From the NCBI RefSeq assembly GCF_051401765.1, contig NW_027480480.1, positions 2,666,001 to 2,730,000 on the forward strand: a DNA stretch of 64,000 bases. Reading direction: 5' to 3'. Both the position numbers and the translations under genes were made by a program. The notes below the pieces were generated by a model, which searched no databases, was not told where the DNA came from, and saw only the letters and a list, made by a program, of their open reading frames with translations. Below are positions 38,301-52,464 of this stretch, one piece after another (position 1 is the first letter of the stretch; each line of letters begins with the position of its first letter). Origin of the DNA: Calliopsis andreniformis (taxonomy: Eukaryota; Arthropoda; Insecta; Hymenoptera; Andrenidae).

Positions 38301-40086
38301 TTGAAGATTGAGTTTTGAGGATTGTGGTCTGAGGATTGAGGATTGAAGGTTGAGGATTGGGGACTGAGAGTTGAGGGTTGAGTCATTAGGATTGATGTTT
38401 GTGGATAGAGGTTTGAAGATTGCAGGTTGAGTATTGAGTATTGAGACCTGTGAATTGAGGATATTCTATTGAGGATTGAGGACTGACAACTGATTGTTGA
38501 GGACTGTGGGCTGAAGATTGAGGATTCAGGATTGAGGATTCAGAATTGAGGTTTTAGGACTGAGGATTCATGATTGAAGATTGAGTATTGAAGATTGAAG
38601 ATTGACGATTGAGGATTGAGAATTGAGGATTGAGGATTGAGGATTGAGGATTGAGGATTGAGGATTGAAGTTTGAGTATTGAGGATTGAAGATTGAGGAT
38701 TGCGGATTGTCGTCTGAGGATTGAGGATGAGGGCTGAGGGTTGAGGATTGAGGTTTGAGGACTGAGGACTGAGGGTTCAGGACTGAGAGTTGAAGACTGA
38801 GTGTTGAGGATTGAAGGTTGAGGATTGAGGAATGAGGATTGAGGATTGAGGATGAGGGCTGAGGGTTGAGGATTGAGGTTAGAGGACTGAGGACTGAGGA
38901 TTGAGGATTGAGAATTGATGATTGAGGATTGAGGATTGAAGATTGAGGATTGGGTATCGAGGATTGAAGAATGAGGATTGAGGATTGAGGATTGAGCATT
39001 GAGGATTGAAGATTGAGTATTGAGGATTGAAGATTGACGATTGAGGATTGAGAATTGAGGATTGAGGATTGAGGATTGAGCATTGAAGACTGAGTATTGA
39101 GGATTGAATGTTGAGGATTGTGGACTGAGCATTGAGAATTGAGGATTGAATATTGAGGTTTGGGGACTGAGTGTTGAGAGTTGAGTGATGAGAGTTGATG
39201 TTTGTGGATAGAGATTTGAAGATTGCAGATTGAGTATTGAGTAATGAAAACTGTGAATTGATGATATTCTATTGAGGATTGAGGATTGACAACTGATGGT
39301 TGAGGATTGAGGATTGAAGATTGAGTATTGAGGATTGAAGATTGAGGATTGAGGATTGGGTATTGAAGATTGAGGATTTGGGACTGAGGAATGAAGATTG
39401 AGGATTGATGATTGAGCATTGAGGATTGAGGATTGAGGATTGAGGATTGAAGATTGAGGATTGGGTATTGAGGATTGAAGAATGAGGATTGAGGATTGAG
39501 GATTAAGGATTGAGGATTGAAGATTGAGTATTGAGGATTGAAGGTTGACGGTTGATGATTGAGGATTGACGATTGAGGATTGAGGATTGAGGATTGAGGA
39601 TAGAGGATTGAAGATTGAGTATTGAGGATTGAAGGTTGATGATTGAGGATTGAGGATTGAGGATTGAGGATTGAAGATTGAGGATTGAAGATTGAGTATT
39701 GAGGATTGAAGATTGCGGATTGAGGATTGCGGATTGAGGATTGAGGATTGAAGATTGAGGATTGGGGACTGAGTGTTGAGGGCTGAGCGATGAGAATTGA
39801 TGTTTGTGGATAGAGATTTGAAGATTGCAGGTTGTGTGTTGAGCATTGAGTCCTGTGAATTGAGGATACTCTATTGAGGATTGAGGATTGACACCTGATT
39901 GTTGAGGACTGCGAGCTGAAGTTTGAGGATTCAGGATTCAGGATTCAGGATTGAAGTTTGAGGACTGAGGATTAAAGATTGAGGATTGAGGATTGAGGTT
40001 TGAGGATTGAGGATTGAAGATTGAGGATTGGGTATTGAGGATTGAAGATTGAGGATTGGGTGTTGAGGATTGAGGAATGTGGAGTG
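32365..40086 (+). repeat. 7.7-kb tandem unit, copy 1 (7,722 bp)
   Basis: Largest duplicated unit in the window. Offset to copy 2 is exactly 7,722 bp from about 32,365 to 36.5 kb (ATATTCT 32501/40223, 33849/41571, 34311/42033, 34842/42564, 35122/42844, 35472/43194, 36080/43802, 36346/44068). It then becomes 7,582, 7,568 and finally 7,652. Observed differences are sparse single bases, for example A at 32,793 against T at 40,515. The right third (about 36.5-39.4 kb) also resembles the first 3.8 kb of the window, so an older copy of that part lies at the left edge. The unit contains 13 M1 modules. Confidence 0.9.
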
Positions 40087-43000
40087 AGGATTGAGGATTG
40101 AGGATTGAAGATTGAGGATTGGGGACTGAGTGTTGAGGGTTGATTGAGGAGAATTGATGTTTGTGGATAGAGACTTGAAGATTGCAGATTGAGTATTGAG
40201 TATTGAAAACTGTGAATTGATGATATTCTATTGAGGATTGAGGATTGACGCCTGATAGTTGAGGTCTGATGTCTGAAGATTGAGGATTCAGGGTTGAGGA
40301 TTCAGGATTGAGGTTTGAGGACTGAGGATTTAGGATTGAGGATTGAGGCTTGAGGATTGAGGATTGAGGATTGAAGATTGAGGATTGAGGATTGAGGATG
40401 AGGGCTGAGGGTTGAAGATTGAGGTTTGAGGACTGAGGACTGAGGATCGAGGATTGAGAGTTGAGGATTGAGGATTGAGGATTGACGATTGAGGATTGAG
40501 TATTGAGTTTTGAGTATTGAGGATTGCTTATTGAAGATTGAGTATTGAGGATTGAAGATTGAAGATTGAGGATAGAGGATTGAGGACTGAGGATGAGGGC
40601 TGAGGGTTGAAGATTGAGGTTTGAGGACTGAAGACTGAGGATTGAGGATTGGGAATAGAGGATTGAGGATTGAGGATTGAATATTGAGGATTAGGTATTG
40701 ATGATTGAAGAATGAGGATTGAGGTTTGAGGATTGAGGATTGAGGACCGAGGATTGAGGATTGAAGATTGAGTATTGAGGGTTGAAGACTGACGATTGAG
40801 GATTGAGTATTGAAGATTGAGGATTGCAGATTGAAGATTGAGTATTGAGGATTGAAAATTTAGGATTGAGGATTGGGTATTGAGGATTGAAGAATGAGGA
40901 TTGAGGATTGAGGATTGAGGATTGAGGATTGAGCATTGAGGATTGAGGATTGAGGATTGAAGACTGAGTATCGAGGATTGAATATTGAGGATTGAGGATT
41001 GAGGATTGAGGATTGAGTATTGAGGATTGATTATTGAAGATTCAGTATTGAGGATTGAAGATTGAGGATTGAGGAATGACGATTGAGGATTGATGATTGA
41101 AGATTGAGGATTGGGGATTGAGGATTGACGATTGAGGATTGAGTATTGAGTTTTGAGAATTGAGGATTGATTATTGAAGATTGAGTATTGAGGATTGAAG
41201 ATTGAAGATTGAGGATTGAGGATTGTGGACTGAGGATGAGGGCTGACAGTTGAAGATTGAGGTTTGAGGACTGAGGACTGAGGATTGAGGATTGAGAATA
41301 GAGGATTGAAGATTGAGGATTGGGTATTGATGATCGAAGAATGAGGATTGAGCATTGAGGATTGAGGATTGAGGATTGAGGATTGAGCATTGAAGACTGG
41401 GTATTGAGGATTGCAGGTTGAGGATTGTGGATTGGGGATTGAGAATTGAGGATTGAATATTGAGGATTGGGGACTGAGCGTTGAGGGCTGTGTGATGAGA
41501 ATTGATGTTTGTGGATAGAGACTTGAAGATTGCAGATTGAGTATTGAGTAATAAATACTGTGAATTGATGATATTCTATTGAGGATTGAGGATTGACAGC
41601 TGATTGTTGAGGAGTGAGGGCTGAAGATTGAGGATTCAGGATTGAGGATTGAGGATTGAAGATTGAGTATTTAGGAATGAAAATTGAGGATTGAGGATTG
41701 AGGATTGAGGATTGAGGATTGAGGATTGAGGACTGAGGATTGAAGATTCAGTATTGAGTGTTGAAGATTGAGCATTGAGGATTGAAGATTGACGATTGAG
41801 GATTGAGGATTGAGGATTGAGGATTGAGGATTGAGGATTGAGGATTGAGCATTGGAGATTGAGTATTGAGGATTGAATGTTGAGGATTGTGGATTGTGGG
41901 TTGAGGATTGAGGATTGAATATTGAGGATTGTAGACTGAGTGTTGAGGGTTGAGTGATGAGAATTGATGTTTGTGGATAGAGACTTGAAGATTGCAGATT
42001 AAGTATTGAGTAATGCAAACTGTGAATTGATGATATTCTATTGAGGATTGAGGATTGACAGCAGATTGTAGAGGACTGAGGGCTGAAGATTGAGGATTCA
42101 GGATTGAGGATTCAGAATTGAGGTTTGAGGACTGAGGATTGAGGATTGAGGATTGAGGAATGAGGATTGAAGATTGAGGAATGACGATTGAGGGTTGTGG
42201 ATTGAGGACGAGGACTGAGGTTTGAGTATTGATGTTTGAGGTCTGAGGATAGAGGATTGAGGATTGAGAATTGAGGATTGAGGATTCAGGATTGAAGATT
42301 GAGGGTTGGGTATTGATTATTGAAGAATGAGGATTGAGGATTGAGGATTGTGGATTGAGGATTGAGGGTTGAGTATTGAAGATTGAGAATTGAGGATTGA
42401 GGATTGAAGATTGAGTATTGTGGATTGAAGATTGAGGATTGAGGATTGAGGATTGAAGATTGAGTACTGAGTGTTGAGGGTTGAGTGATGAGAATTGATG
42501 TTTGTGGATTGAGATCTGAAGATTGAAGGATGGGGATTGGGTATTGAAAACTGTGATTTGAGGATATTCTATTGAGGATTGAGAATTGACAATTGATTGT
42601 TGAGGACCGACGGCAGAAGATGGAGGATTCAGGATTGAGGTTTCCGGATTGAGGTTTGAGGACTGAGGATTGAGGGTTGAGGATTGAGAATTGAGGATTG
42701 ACGCTTGAGGATTGAGGATTGAGGATGGAGGATTGAAGACAGAGGACTGAGTATTGTGGATTGAGTGTTGAGAATTGATGTTTGAGGACTGAGATTTGAT
42801 TATTGAATATTGTGGATTGAGTATTGAACCATGAGAATTCAGGATATTCTATTGAGTATTGAGAACTGAGGATTGATGGTTGAGTATTGAGGATTGATGG
42901 TTGAGGGTTGTGTGTTGAATATTGCGGATTGAGCATTGAGGATTGAGGATTGAGGATTGAAGATTGGGGATTGGGGATTGAGGATTGGCGATTGAGGATT

Positions 43001-46000
43001 GAGTACTGAGGATTGAGAATTGAGGATTGAGTATTGAGGATTGAGTATTGAGGATTGAATATTGAGGATTGAGGAATGAGGATTGAAGATTCAGGACTGA
43101 GTGTTGATGGTTGAGTGATGAGAACTGATGTTTGTGGATTGAGATTTGAAGATTGAAGAATGGGGATTGAGTATTGAAATCTGTGAATTGAGGATATTCT
43201 ATTGAGGATTAAGGATTGACAATTGATTTTTGAGGACTGAGAGCTGAAGATTGAGGATTCAGGATAGAGGATTCGGGATTGAGGTTTGAGGAATGAGGAT
43301 TGAGGGTTGAGGATTGAGGATTGAGGATTGAGGATTGAGGATTGAAGATTGAGTATTGAGGATTGAAGATTGAGGATTGAGGATTGAAGATTGAGGATTG
43401 AGTATTGAGGATAGAAGATTGAGGACTGGGGACTGAGGATTGAAGATTGAGGATTGAGGATTGAGGATAGAGGATTGAGGATTGAGGATTGAGGATTGAG
43501 GATTGAGGATTGAGGATTGAGGATTGAGGATTGAGTATTGAGGATGAGGGCTGAGGTTTGAGGATTGAGGTTTGAGGACTGAGGACTGAGGATTGAGGGT
43601 TGAGAATTGAGGATTGAGGATTGAGGATTGAAGATTGAGGATTGGGTATTGAGGATTGAAGAATGAGGATTGAGGATTGAGGATTGAGGATTGAACATTG
43701 AGGACTGAGTGTTGAGGGTTGAGTAATGAGAATTGATGTTTGTGGATAGAGGTTTGAAGACTGCAGATTGAGTATTGAGTATTGAAAACTGTGAATTGAG
43801 GATATTCTATTGATGATTGAGGATTGACCACTGATTGTTGAGGACTGAGGGCTGAAGATCGAGGACACAGGATTGAGGATTCAGAACTGAGGTATGGGGA
43901 CAAAGGATTGAGAATTGAGGATTGACGCTTGAGGATTGAGTATTTAGGATGGAGGATTGAAGACAGAGGACTGAGTATTGAGGATTGAGTGTTGAGAATT
44001 GATGTTTGAGGACTGAGATTTGATTATTGAATTTTGTGGATTGAGTACTGAACCATGAGAATTCAGGATATTCTATTGAGTATTGAGAACTCAGGATTGA
44101 TGGTTGAGTATTGAGGATTGATGGTTGAGGGTTGTGTGTTGAATATTGCGGATTGAGCATTGCGGATTGAGGATTGAGGATTGAAGATTGAGGATTGGGG
44201 ATTGAGGATTGGCGATTGAGGATTGAGTACTGAGGATTGAGAATTGAGGATTGAGGGTTGAGGATTGAGTATTGGGGATTGAATATTGAGGATTGAGGAA
44301 TGAGGGCTGAGGTTTGAGGATTGAGGTTTGAGGACTGAGGACTGAGGATTGAGGGTTGAGAATTGAGGATTGAGGACTGAGGATTGAGGGTTGAGGATTG
44401 AGGATTGAGGATTGAGGATTGAGGATTGAAGATTGAGTATTGAGGATTGAAGAATGAGGATTGAGGATTGAGGATTGAGGATTGATTATTGACGATAGAA
44501 GATTGAGGACTGGGGACTGAGGATTGAAGATTGAGGATTGAGGATTGAGGATTGAGGATTGAGGTTTGAGGAACAGGAATTGAGGATTGAGGATTGAGGA
44601 CTGAGGATTGACGATTGAGTATTGAAGAGTGAGGACTGATTACTGAGGATTGATGATTGATGACTGAGGATTGAGGAATGAGGATTGAGGATTGAAGATT
44701 CAGTATTGAGGATTGAAGATCGAGAATTGAGGATTGAGGATTGAACATTGAGGACTGAGCGTTCAGGATTGTTGATGACTGAGGGCTGAAGATTGAGGAC
44801 ACAGGATTGAGGATTCAGAATTGAGGTTTGAGGACAGAGGATCGAGGATTGAATATTGAGCATTAGGTATTGAGGATTGAAGAATGAGGATTGAGGATTG
44901 AGGGTTGAGGATTGAGGATTGAGGATTGAGGATTGAGGATTGAAGATTGAGTATTGAGGATTGAAGATTGAGGATTGAGGATTGAGGATTGAGGATTGAG
45001 GATTGAAGATTGAGGATTTGGGATTGAGGATTGACGATTGAGGATTGAGTATTGAGGATTGAGAATTGAGGACTGATTATTGAAGATTGAGTATTGAGGA
45101 ATGAAGATTGAGGATTGAGGATTGAGGATTGAGGATTGAGGATGAGGACTGAGGGTTGAGGATTGAGGTTTGAGGAACAGGAATTGAGGACTGAGGATTG
45201 AGGACTGAGGATTGACGATTGAGTATTGAAGATTGAGGACTGATTACTGAGGATTGATGATTGATAACTGAGGATTGAGGATTGAGGATTGAGGATTGAA
45301 GATTCAGTATTGAGGATTGAAGACCGAGAATTGAGGATTGAGGATTGAACATTGAGGACTGAGCGCTCAGGGTTTAGTGATGAGAATTGATGTTTGTGTA
45401 TAGAGAATTGAAGATTGCAGATTGAGTATTGAGTATTGAAAACTGTTAATTGAGGATATTCTATTGGGGATTGAGGATTGACAACTGATTGTTGAGGACT
45501 GAGGGCTGGAGATTGAGGATGCAGGATTGAGGATTCAGAATTGAGGTTTGAGGACTGAGGATTGGGGATTGAATATTGAGTATTGAGGATTGAAGATTGA
45601 GGATTGAGGATTGAGGATTGAGTATTGAGGATGGGGGCTGAGGTTTGAGGATTGAGGTTTGAGGACTGAGGACTGAGGATTGAGGGTTGAGAATTGAGGA
45701 TTGAGGATTGAGGATTGAAGATTGAGGATTGGGTATTGAGGATTAAGGGACGAGGATTGAGGATTGAGGATTGAGGATTGTGGATTGAGGATTGAAGGTT
45801 GAGTGTTCAGGATTGGAGATGGACGATTGCGGATTGAGGACCGAGGAATGACGATTGAGGATTGAAGATTGAGTATTGAGGATTGAAGATTGAGTTTTGA
45901 GGATTGTGGTCTGAGGATTGAGGATTGAAGGTTGAGGATTGGGGACTGAGAGTTGAGGGTTGAGTCATTAGGATTGATGTTTGTGGATAGAGGTTTGAAG

Positions 46001-47738
46001 ATTGCAGGTTGAGTATTGAGTATTGAGACCTGTGAATTGAGGATATTCTATTGAGGATTGAGGACTGACAACTGATTGTTGAGGACTGTGGGCTGAAGAT
46101 TGAGGATTCAGGATTGAGGATTCAGAATTGAGGTTTTAGGACTGAGGATTCATGATTGAAGATTGAGTATTGAAGATTGAAGATTGACGATTGAGGATTG
46201 AGAATTGAGGATTGAGGATTGAGGATTGAGCATTGAAGACTGAGTATTGAGGATTGAAGGTTGAGGATTGTGGATTGAGGATTGAGAATTGAGGATTGAG
46301 GACAGAGGATTGAGGATTGAAGTTTGAGTATTGAGGATTGAAGATTGAGGATTGCGGATTGTCGTCTGAGGATTGAGGATGAGGGCTGAGGGTTGAGGAT
46401 TGAGGTTTGAGGACTGAGGACTGAGGGTTCAGGACTGAGAGTTGAAGACTGAGTGTTGAGGATTGAAGGTTGAGGATTGAGGAATGAGAATTGAGGATTG
46501 AGGATGAGGGCTGAGGGTTGAGGATTGAGGTTAGGGGACTGAGGACTGAGGATTGAGGATTGAGAATTGATGATTGAGGATTGAGGATTGAAGATTGAGG
46601 ATTGGGTATCGAGGATTGAAGAATGAGGATTGAGGATTGAGGATTGAGCATTGAGGATTGAAGATTGAGTATTGAGGATTGAAGATTGACGATTGAGGAT
46701 TGAGAATTGAGGATTGAGGATTGAGGATTGAGCATTGAAGACTGAGTATTGAGGATTGAATGTTGAGGATTGTGGACTGAGCATTGAGAATTGAGGATTG
46801 AATATTGAGGTTTGGGGACTGAGTGTTGAGAGTTGAGTGATGAGAGTTGATGTTTGTGGATAGAGATTTGAAGATTGCAGATTGAGTATTGAGTAATGAA
46901 AACTGTGAATTGATGATATTCTATTGAGGATTGAGGATTGACAACTGATGGTTGAGGATTGAGGATTGAAGATTGAGTATTGAGGATTGAAGATTGAGGA
47001 TTGAGGATTGGGTATTGAAGATTGAGGATTTGGGACTGAGGAATGAAGATTGAGGATTGATGATTGAGCATTGAGGATTGAGGATTGAGGATTGAGGATT
47101 GAAGATTGAGGATTGGGTATTGAGGATTGAAGAATGAGGATTGAGGATTGAGGATTAAGGATTGAGGATTGAAGATTGAGTATTGAGGATTGAAGGTTGA
47201 CGGTTGATGATTGAGGATTGACGATTGAGGATTGAGGATTGAGGATTGAGGATAGAGAATTGAAGATTGAGTATTGAGGATTGAAGGTTGATGATTGAGG
47301 ATTGAGGATTGAGGATTGAGGATTGAAGATTGAGGATTGAAGATTGAGTATTGAGGATTGAAGATTGCGGATTGAGGATTGCGGATTGAGGATTGAGGAT
47401 TGAAGATTGAGGATTGGGGACTGAGTGTTGAGGGCTGAGCGATGAGAATTGATGTTTGTGGATAGAGATTTGAAGATTGCAGGTTGTGTGTTGAGCATTG
47501 AGTCCTGTGAATTGAGGATACTCTATTGAGGATTGAGGATTGACACCTGATTGTTGAGGACTGCGAGCTGAAGTTTGAGGATTCAGGATTCAGGATTCAG
47601 GATTGAAGTTTGAGGACTGAGGATTAAAGATTGAGGATTGAGGATTGAGGTTTGAGGATTGAGGATTGAAGATTGAGGATTGGGTATTGAGGATTGAAGA
47701 TTGAGGATTGGGTGTTGAGGATTGAGGAATGTGGAGTG
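40087..47738 (+). repeat. 7.7-kb tandem unit, copy 2 (7,652 bp)
   Basis: Second copy, directly adjoining copy 1. Relative to copy 1 it lacks 140 bp near 36.5-36.7 kb equivalents, lacks a further 14 bp, and has 84 bp more near 46.22-46.30 kb; all are multiples of seven. The junction string GGAATGTGGAGTGAGG occurs at 40,075 and 47,727. After the first occurrence the sequence enters copy 2; after the second it enters a different family, fixing the end of the tandem pair at about 47,738. Confidence 0.9.
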
Positions 47739-48149
47739 AGGATTGAGGATTGAGGATTGAGGATTGAAGATTGAGTATTGACGATTGAAGATTGAGGATT
47801 GAGGATTGAGGATTGAGGATTGAGGGTTGAGGATTGAAGATTGAGGAATGGGTATTGCGGATTGAACATTGAGGATTGAGGATTGAAGATTGAGGATTCG
47901 GTATTGAGGATTGAAGAATGAGGATTGAGGAGTGAGGACTGAGGATTGTGGATTGCAGTTTGAGTATTGATGATTGAAGATTGAGGATTGAGGATTGAGG
48001 ATTGAGGATTGAGGATTGAGGATTGATTATTGAATATTGAGTATTGAGGATTGAAGATTGAGGATTGAGGATTGAGGATTGAGGATTGAGGATGAGGGCT
48101 GAGGGTTGAGGATTGAGGTTTGAGGTTTGAGGACTGAGGAATGAGGATT

Positions 48150-48950
48150 GAGGATTGAGAATTGAGGATTGAGGATTGAGGATTGAAGATTGAGTATTCA
48201 GGGTTGGAGATTGGCGATTGAGGGTTGAGGATTGAGGATAGAGGATTGCAGATTGAGGATTGGGGACTGAGTGTTGAGGGTTGAGTGATGAGAATTGATG
48301 ATTGTGGATAGAGATTTGAAGATTTCAGGTTGAGTATTGAGTATTTAAACCTGTGAATTGAGGATATTCTATTGAGGATTGAGGACTGACAACTGATTGT
48401 TGAGGACTGAGGTCTGAAGACTGAGGATTCAGGTTTGAGGATTCAGGATTGAGGTTTGAGGTCTGAGGATTGAGGATTGAGGATTGAGGATTGAGGATTG
48501 AGGATTGAGGATTGAAGATTGAGGTTTGGGTATTGAGGATTGAACATTGAGGACTGTGGATTGAGTATTGAGGATCGAGAATTGAGGACTGAGGATTGAG
48601 GACTGAAGATTGAGAATTGGGTGTTGAGGATTGAGGGTTGTGGATTGAGGACGAGGACTGAGGGTTGAGTATTGATGTTTGAGGTCTGAGGATTGAGGAT
48701 TGAGGATTGAGGATTGAGAATTGAGGACTGATGATTGAGGATTGAAGATTGAGGATTGGGTGTTGAGGATTGAAGAATGTGGAGTGAGGATTGAGGATTG
48801 AGGATTGAGGATTGAAGATTGAGGATTGAGGATTGACGATTGAGGATTGAAGATTGAGTATAGAGGATTGAAGATTGAGGATTGAGGACTGAGTATTGAG
48901 GATGGAGGATTGAGGATTGAGGATTGAGGATTGAAGACTGAGTATTGGGT
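48150..48950 (+). repeat. About 0.8-kb segment duplicated at 49,604-50,400
   Basis: Offset is 1,454 (ATTGTGGATA at 48301/49755, ATATTCT at 48364/49818), then 1,447, then 1,448 after a one-base insertion that makes the 8-mer ATTAGAGG near 50,027. Both copies have TTGATGATTGTGG in place of the usual TTGATGTTTGTGG at the start of M1, so they share a recent ancestor. Confidence 0.78.
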
Positions 48951-49603
48951 ATTGATGGCTGAACATTGAGGATTGACGATTGAAGATTGAGTATTGAGGA
49001 TTGAAGATTGACGATTGAGGATTGAGAATTGAGGATTGAGGATTGAGGAATGATCATTGAAGATTGAGTATTGAGGATTGAACGTTGAGGATTGTGGATT
49101 GAGGATTGAGGATTGAGGATTGAATATTGACGATTGGGGACTGAGTGTTGAGGGTTGAGTGATGAGAATTGATGTTTGTGGACAGAGATTCGAAGATTGC
49201 AGATTGAGTATTGAGTAATGAAAACTGTGAATTGATGATATTCTATTGAGGATTGAGGATTGACAACTGATTGTAGAGGACTGAGGGCTGAAGATTGAGG
49301 ATTCAGTATCGGGGATTCAGGATTGAGGTTTGAGGACTCAGGATTGAGGATTGAGGATTGAGGATTGAGAATTGAGGATTGAGGATTGAAGATTGAGCAT
49401 TGAAGATTGAGGATTGAAGAATGAGTATTGAGGATTGAGGATTGAGGATTGAGGATTGAGGATTGAGGATTGAGGATGCGGGCTGAGGTTTGAGGATTGA
49501 GGTTTGAGGTCTGAGGACTGAGAATTGAGGGTCGAGAATTGAGAATTGAGGATTGAGGATTGAAGATTGAGGATTGGGTATTAAGGATTGAAGAATGAGG
49601 ATT

Positions 49604-50400
49604 GAGGATTGAGGATTGGGGATTGAGGATTGAGGATTGAAGATTGAGTATTCAGGCTTGGAGATTGGCGATTGAGGGTTGAGGATTGAGGATAGAGGAT
49701 TGAAGATTGAGGATTGGGGACTGAGTGTTGAGGGTTGAGTGATGAGAATTGATGATTGTGGATAGAGATTTGAAGATTTCTGGTTGAGTATTGAGTATTG
49801 GAACCTGTGAATTGAGGATATTCTATTGAGGATTGAGGACTGACAACTGATTGTTGAGGACTGAGGTCTGAAGACAGAGGATTCAGGTTTGAGGATTCAG
49901 GATTGAGGTTTGAGGACTGAGGATTGAGGATTGAGGATTGAGGATTGAGGATTGAGGATTGAAGATTGAGGTTTGGGTATTGAGGATTGAACATTGAGGA
50001 CTGTGGATTGAGTATTGAGGATCGAGAATTAGAGGACTGAGGATTGAGGATTGAAGATTGAGGATTGGGTGTTGAGGATTGAGGGTTGTGGATTGAGGAC
50101 GAGGACTGAGGGTTGAGTATTGATGTTTGAGGTCTGAGGATTGAGGATTGAGGATTGAGGGTTGAGAATTGAGGACTGAGGATTGGGGACTGAAGATTGA
50201 GGATTGGGTGTTGAGGATTGAAGAATGTGGAGTGAGGATTGAGGATTGAGGATTGAGGATTGAAGATTGAGTATTGAGGATTGAAGATTGAGGATTGAGG
50301 ATTGAGGATTGAGGATTGAGGGTTGAGGATTGAAGATTGAGGATTGGGTATTGCGGATTGAACATTGAGGATTGAAGATTGAGGATTGGGTGTTGAGGGT
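49604..50400 (+). repeat. Second copy of the 1,454-bp offset segment
   Basis: Partner of 48,150-48,950. It ends in M2 followed by the GGAATGTGGAGTGAGG-like string (50,224), also seen at the edges of the 7.7-kb units. Confidence 0.75.
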
Positions 50401-52464
50401 TGAAGAATGAGGATTGAGGATTGAGGATTGAGGATTGAGGATTGAAGATTCAGAATTGAGGATTGAAGATTGAGTATTGAGGATTGAACGTTGAGGATTG
50501 TGGATTGAGGATTGAGGATTCAGGATTGAATATTGAGGACTGGGGACTGAGTGTTGAGGGTTGAGTGATGAGAATTGATGTTTGTGGATAGAGATTTGAA
50601 GATTGCAGATTGAGTATTGAGTAATGAAAACTGTGAATCGATGATATTCTATTGAGGATTGAGGATTGACAACTGATTGTAGAGGACCGAGGGCTGAAGG
50701 TTGAGGATTCAGGATTGAGGATTCAGGATTGAGGTTTGAGGACTGAGGATTGAAGATTGAGGATTGAGGATTGAGGATTGAGGATTGAAGATTGAGGTTT
50801 GGGTATTGAGGATTGAACATTGAGGACTGTGGATTGAGTATTGAGGATTGAGGGTGGAAGACTGAGGATTGGGTAATGAGGATTGAACGTTGAGGATTGA
50901 GGGTTGAGGATTGAGGATTGAGGATTGAGGATTGAGGATTGAAGATTGAGGATTGAGGATTGAGGATAGAGGATTGAATATTGAGTATTGAGGATTGAAG
51001 ATTGAGGATTGATGATTGAGGGTTGAGGATTGAGGACGAGGACTGACGGTTGAGGATTGAGGTTTGAGGATTGAGGATTTAGGATTGAGGACTGAGGATT
51101 GAGGATTGAGGATTCCGCATTGTGGATTGAAGTTTGAGGACTCGGGATTGAGGATTGGTGATACAGGATTAAGGATTGAAGATTGGGGATTGAGGATCTA
51201 GGATTGGAGATTAATTATTGAGGATTGAAGATTGAGGATTAAGGATTGAGGATTGAGGATCGAGGACTGAGGATTGACGATTCAGTATTGAAGATTGAGG
51301 ATTGATCACTGAGGATTGAGGATTGAGGATTGTGGTTTGAGTACTGAGGATTGAGGATTGAAGATTGAGTATTGAGGATTGAAGGTTGAGGATTGAGGAT
51401 TGAGGATTGATGATTGAGGATGAGGGCTGAGGTTTGAGGTTTGAGGATTGAGGATTGAAGATTGAGGATTGTGGATTGAGGACTGAGGATTGACGATTGG
51501 GTATTGAGCATTGAGGATTGAGGATTGAGGATTGAGGATTGAGAATTGAGGATTGAGGGTTGAGGATTGAAGATTGAGGATTGGGTATTGCGGATTGAAC
51601 ATTGAGGATTGAAGATTGAGGATTGGTTGTTGAGGGTTGAAGGATGAGGATTGAGGATTGAGGATTCAGGATTGAGGATTGAAGATTCAGTATTGAGGAT
51701 TGAAGGTTGTGGATTAAGGATTGAGGATTGAGGATTGAAGATTGAGTATTGAGGATTGAAGATTGAGGATTGAGGACTGAGTATTGAGGATTGAGGCTTG
51801 AGTATTGAGGATTGAGGGTGGAAGACTGAGGATTGGGTAATGAGGATTGAACGTTGAGGATTGAGGGTTGAGGATTGAGGATTGAGGATTGAAGATTGAA
51901 GATTGAATATTAATGATTGAAGATTGAGGATTGAGGATTGAGGGTTGTGGATTGAGGACTAGGACTGAGGGTTGAGTATTGGTGTTTGAAGTCTGAGGAT
52001 TGAGGGTTGAGGATTGAGGATTGAGGATTGAGGATTGAGGATTCGGTATTGAGGATTGAAGAATGAGGATTGAGGAGTGAGGACTGAGGTTTGAGGATTG
52101 CAGTTTGAGTATTGAGGATTGAAGATTGAGGATTGAGGATTGAGGATTGAGGATTGAGGATTGAGGATTGATTATTGAAGATTGAGTGTTGAGGATTGAA
52201 GATTGAGGATTGAGGATTGAGGATTGAGGATTGAGGATGAGGGCTGAGGGTTGAGGATTGAGGTTTGAGGTTTGAGGACTGAGGACTGGGGATTGAGGAT
52301 TGAGAATTGAGGATTGAGGATTGAGTATTGTAGATTGAGGATCGGGTATTGAGGATTGAAGAATGTGGATTGAGGATTGAGGATTGAGGATTGAGGATTG
52401 AGGATTGAAGATTGAGGATTGAGGATTGAGGATTGAGGATTGAAGATTGAGGATTGAGGATTGA

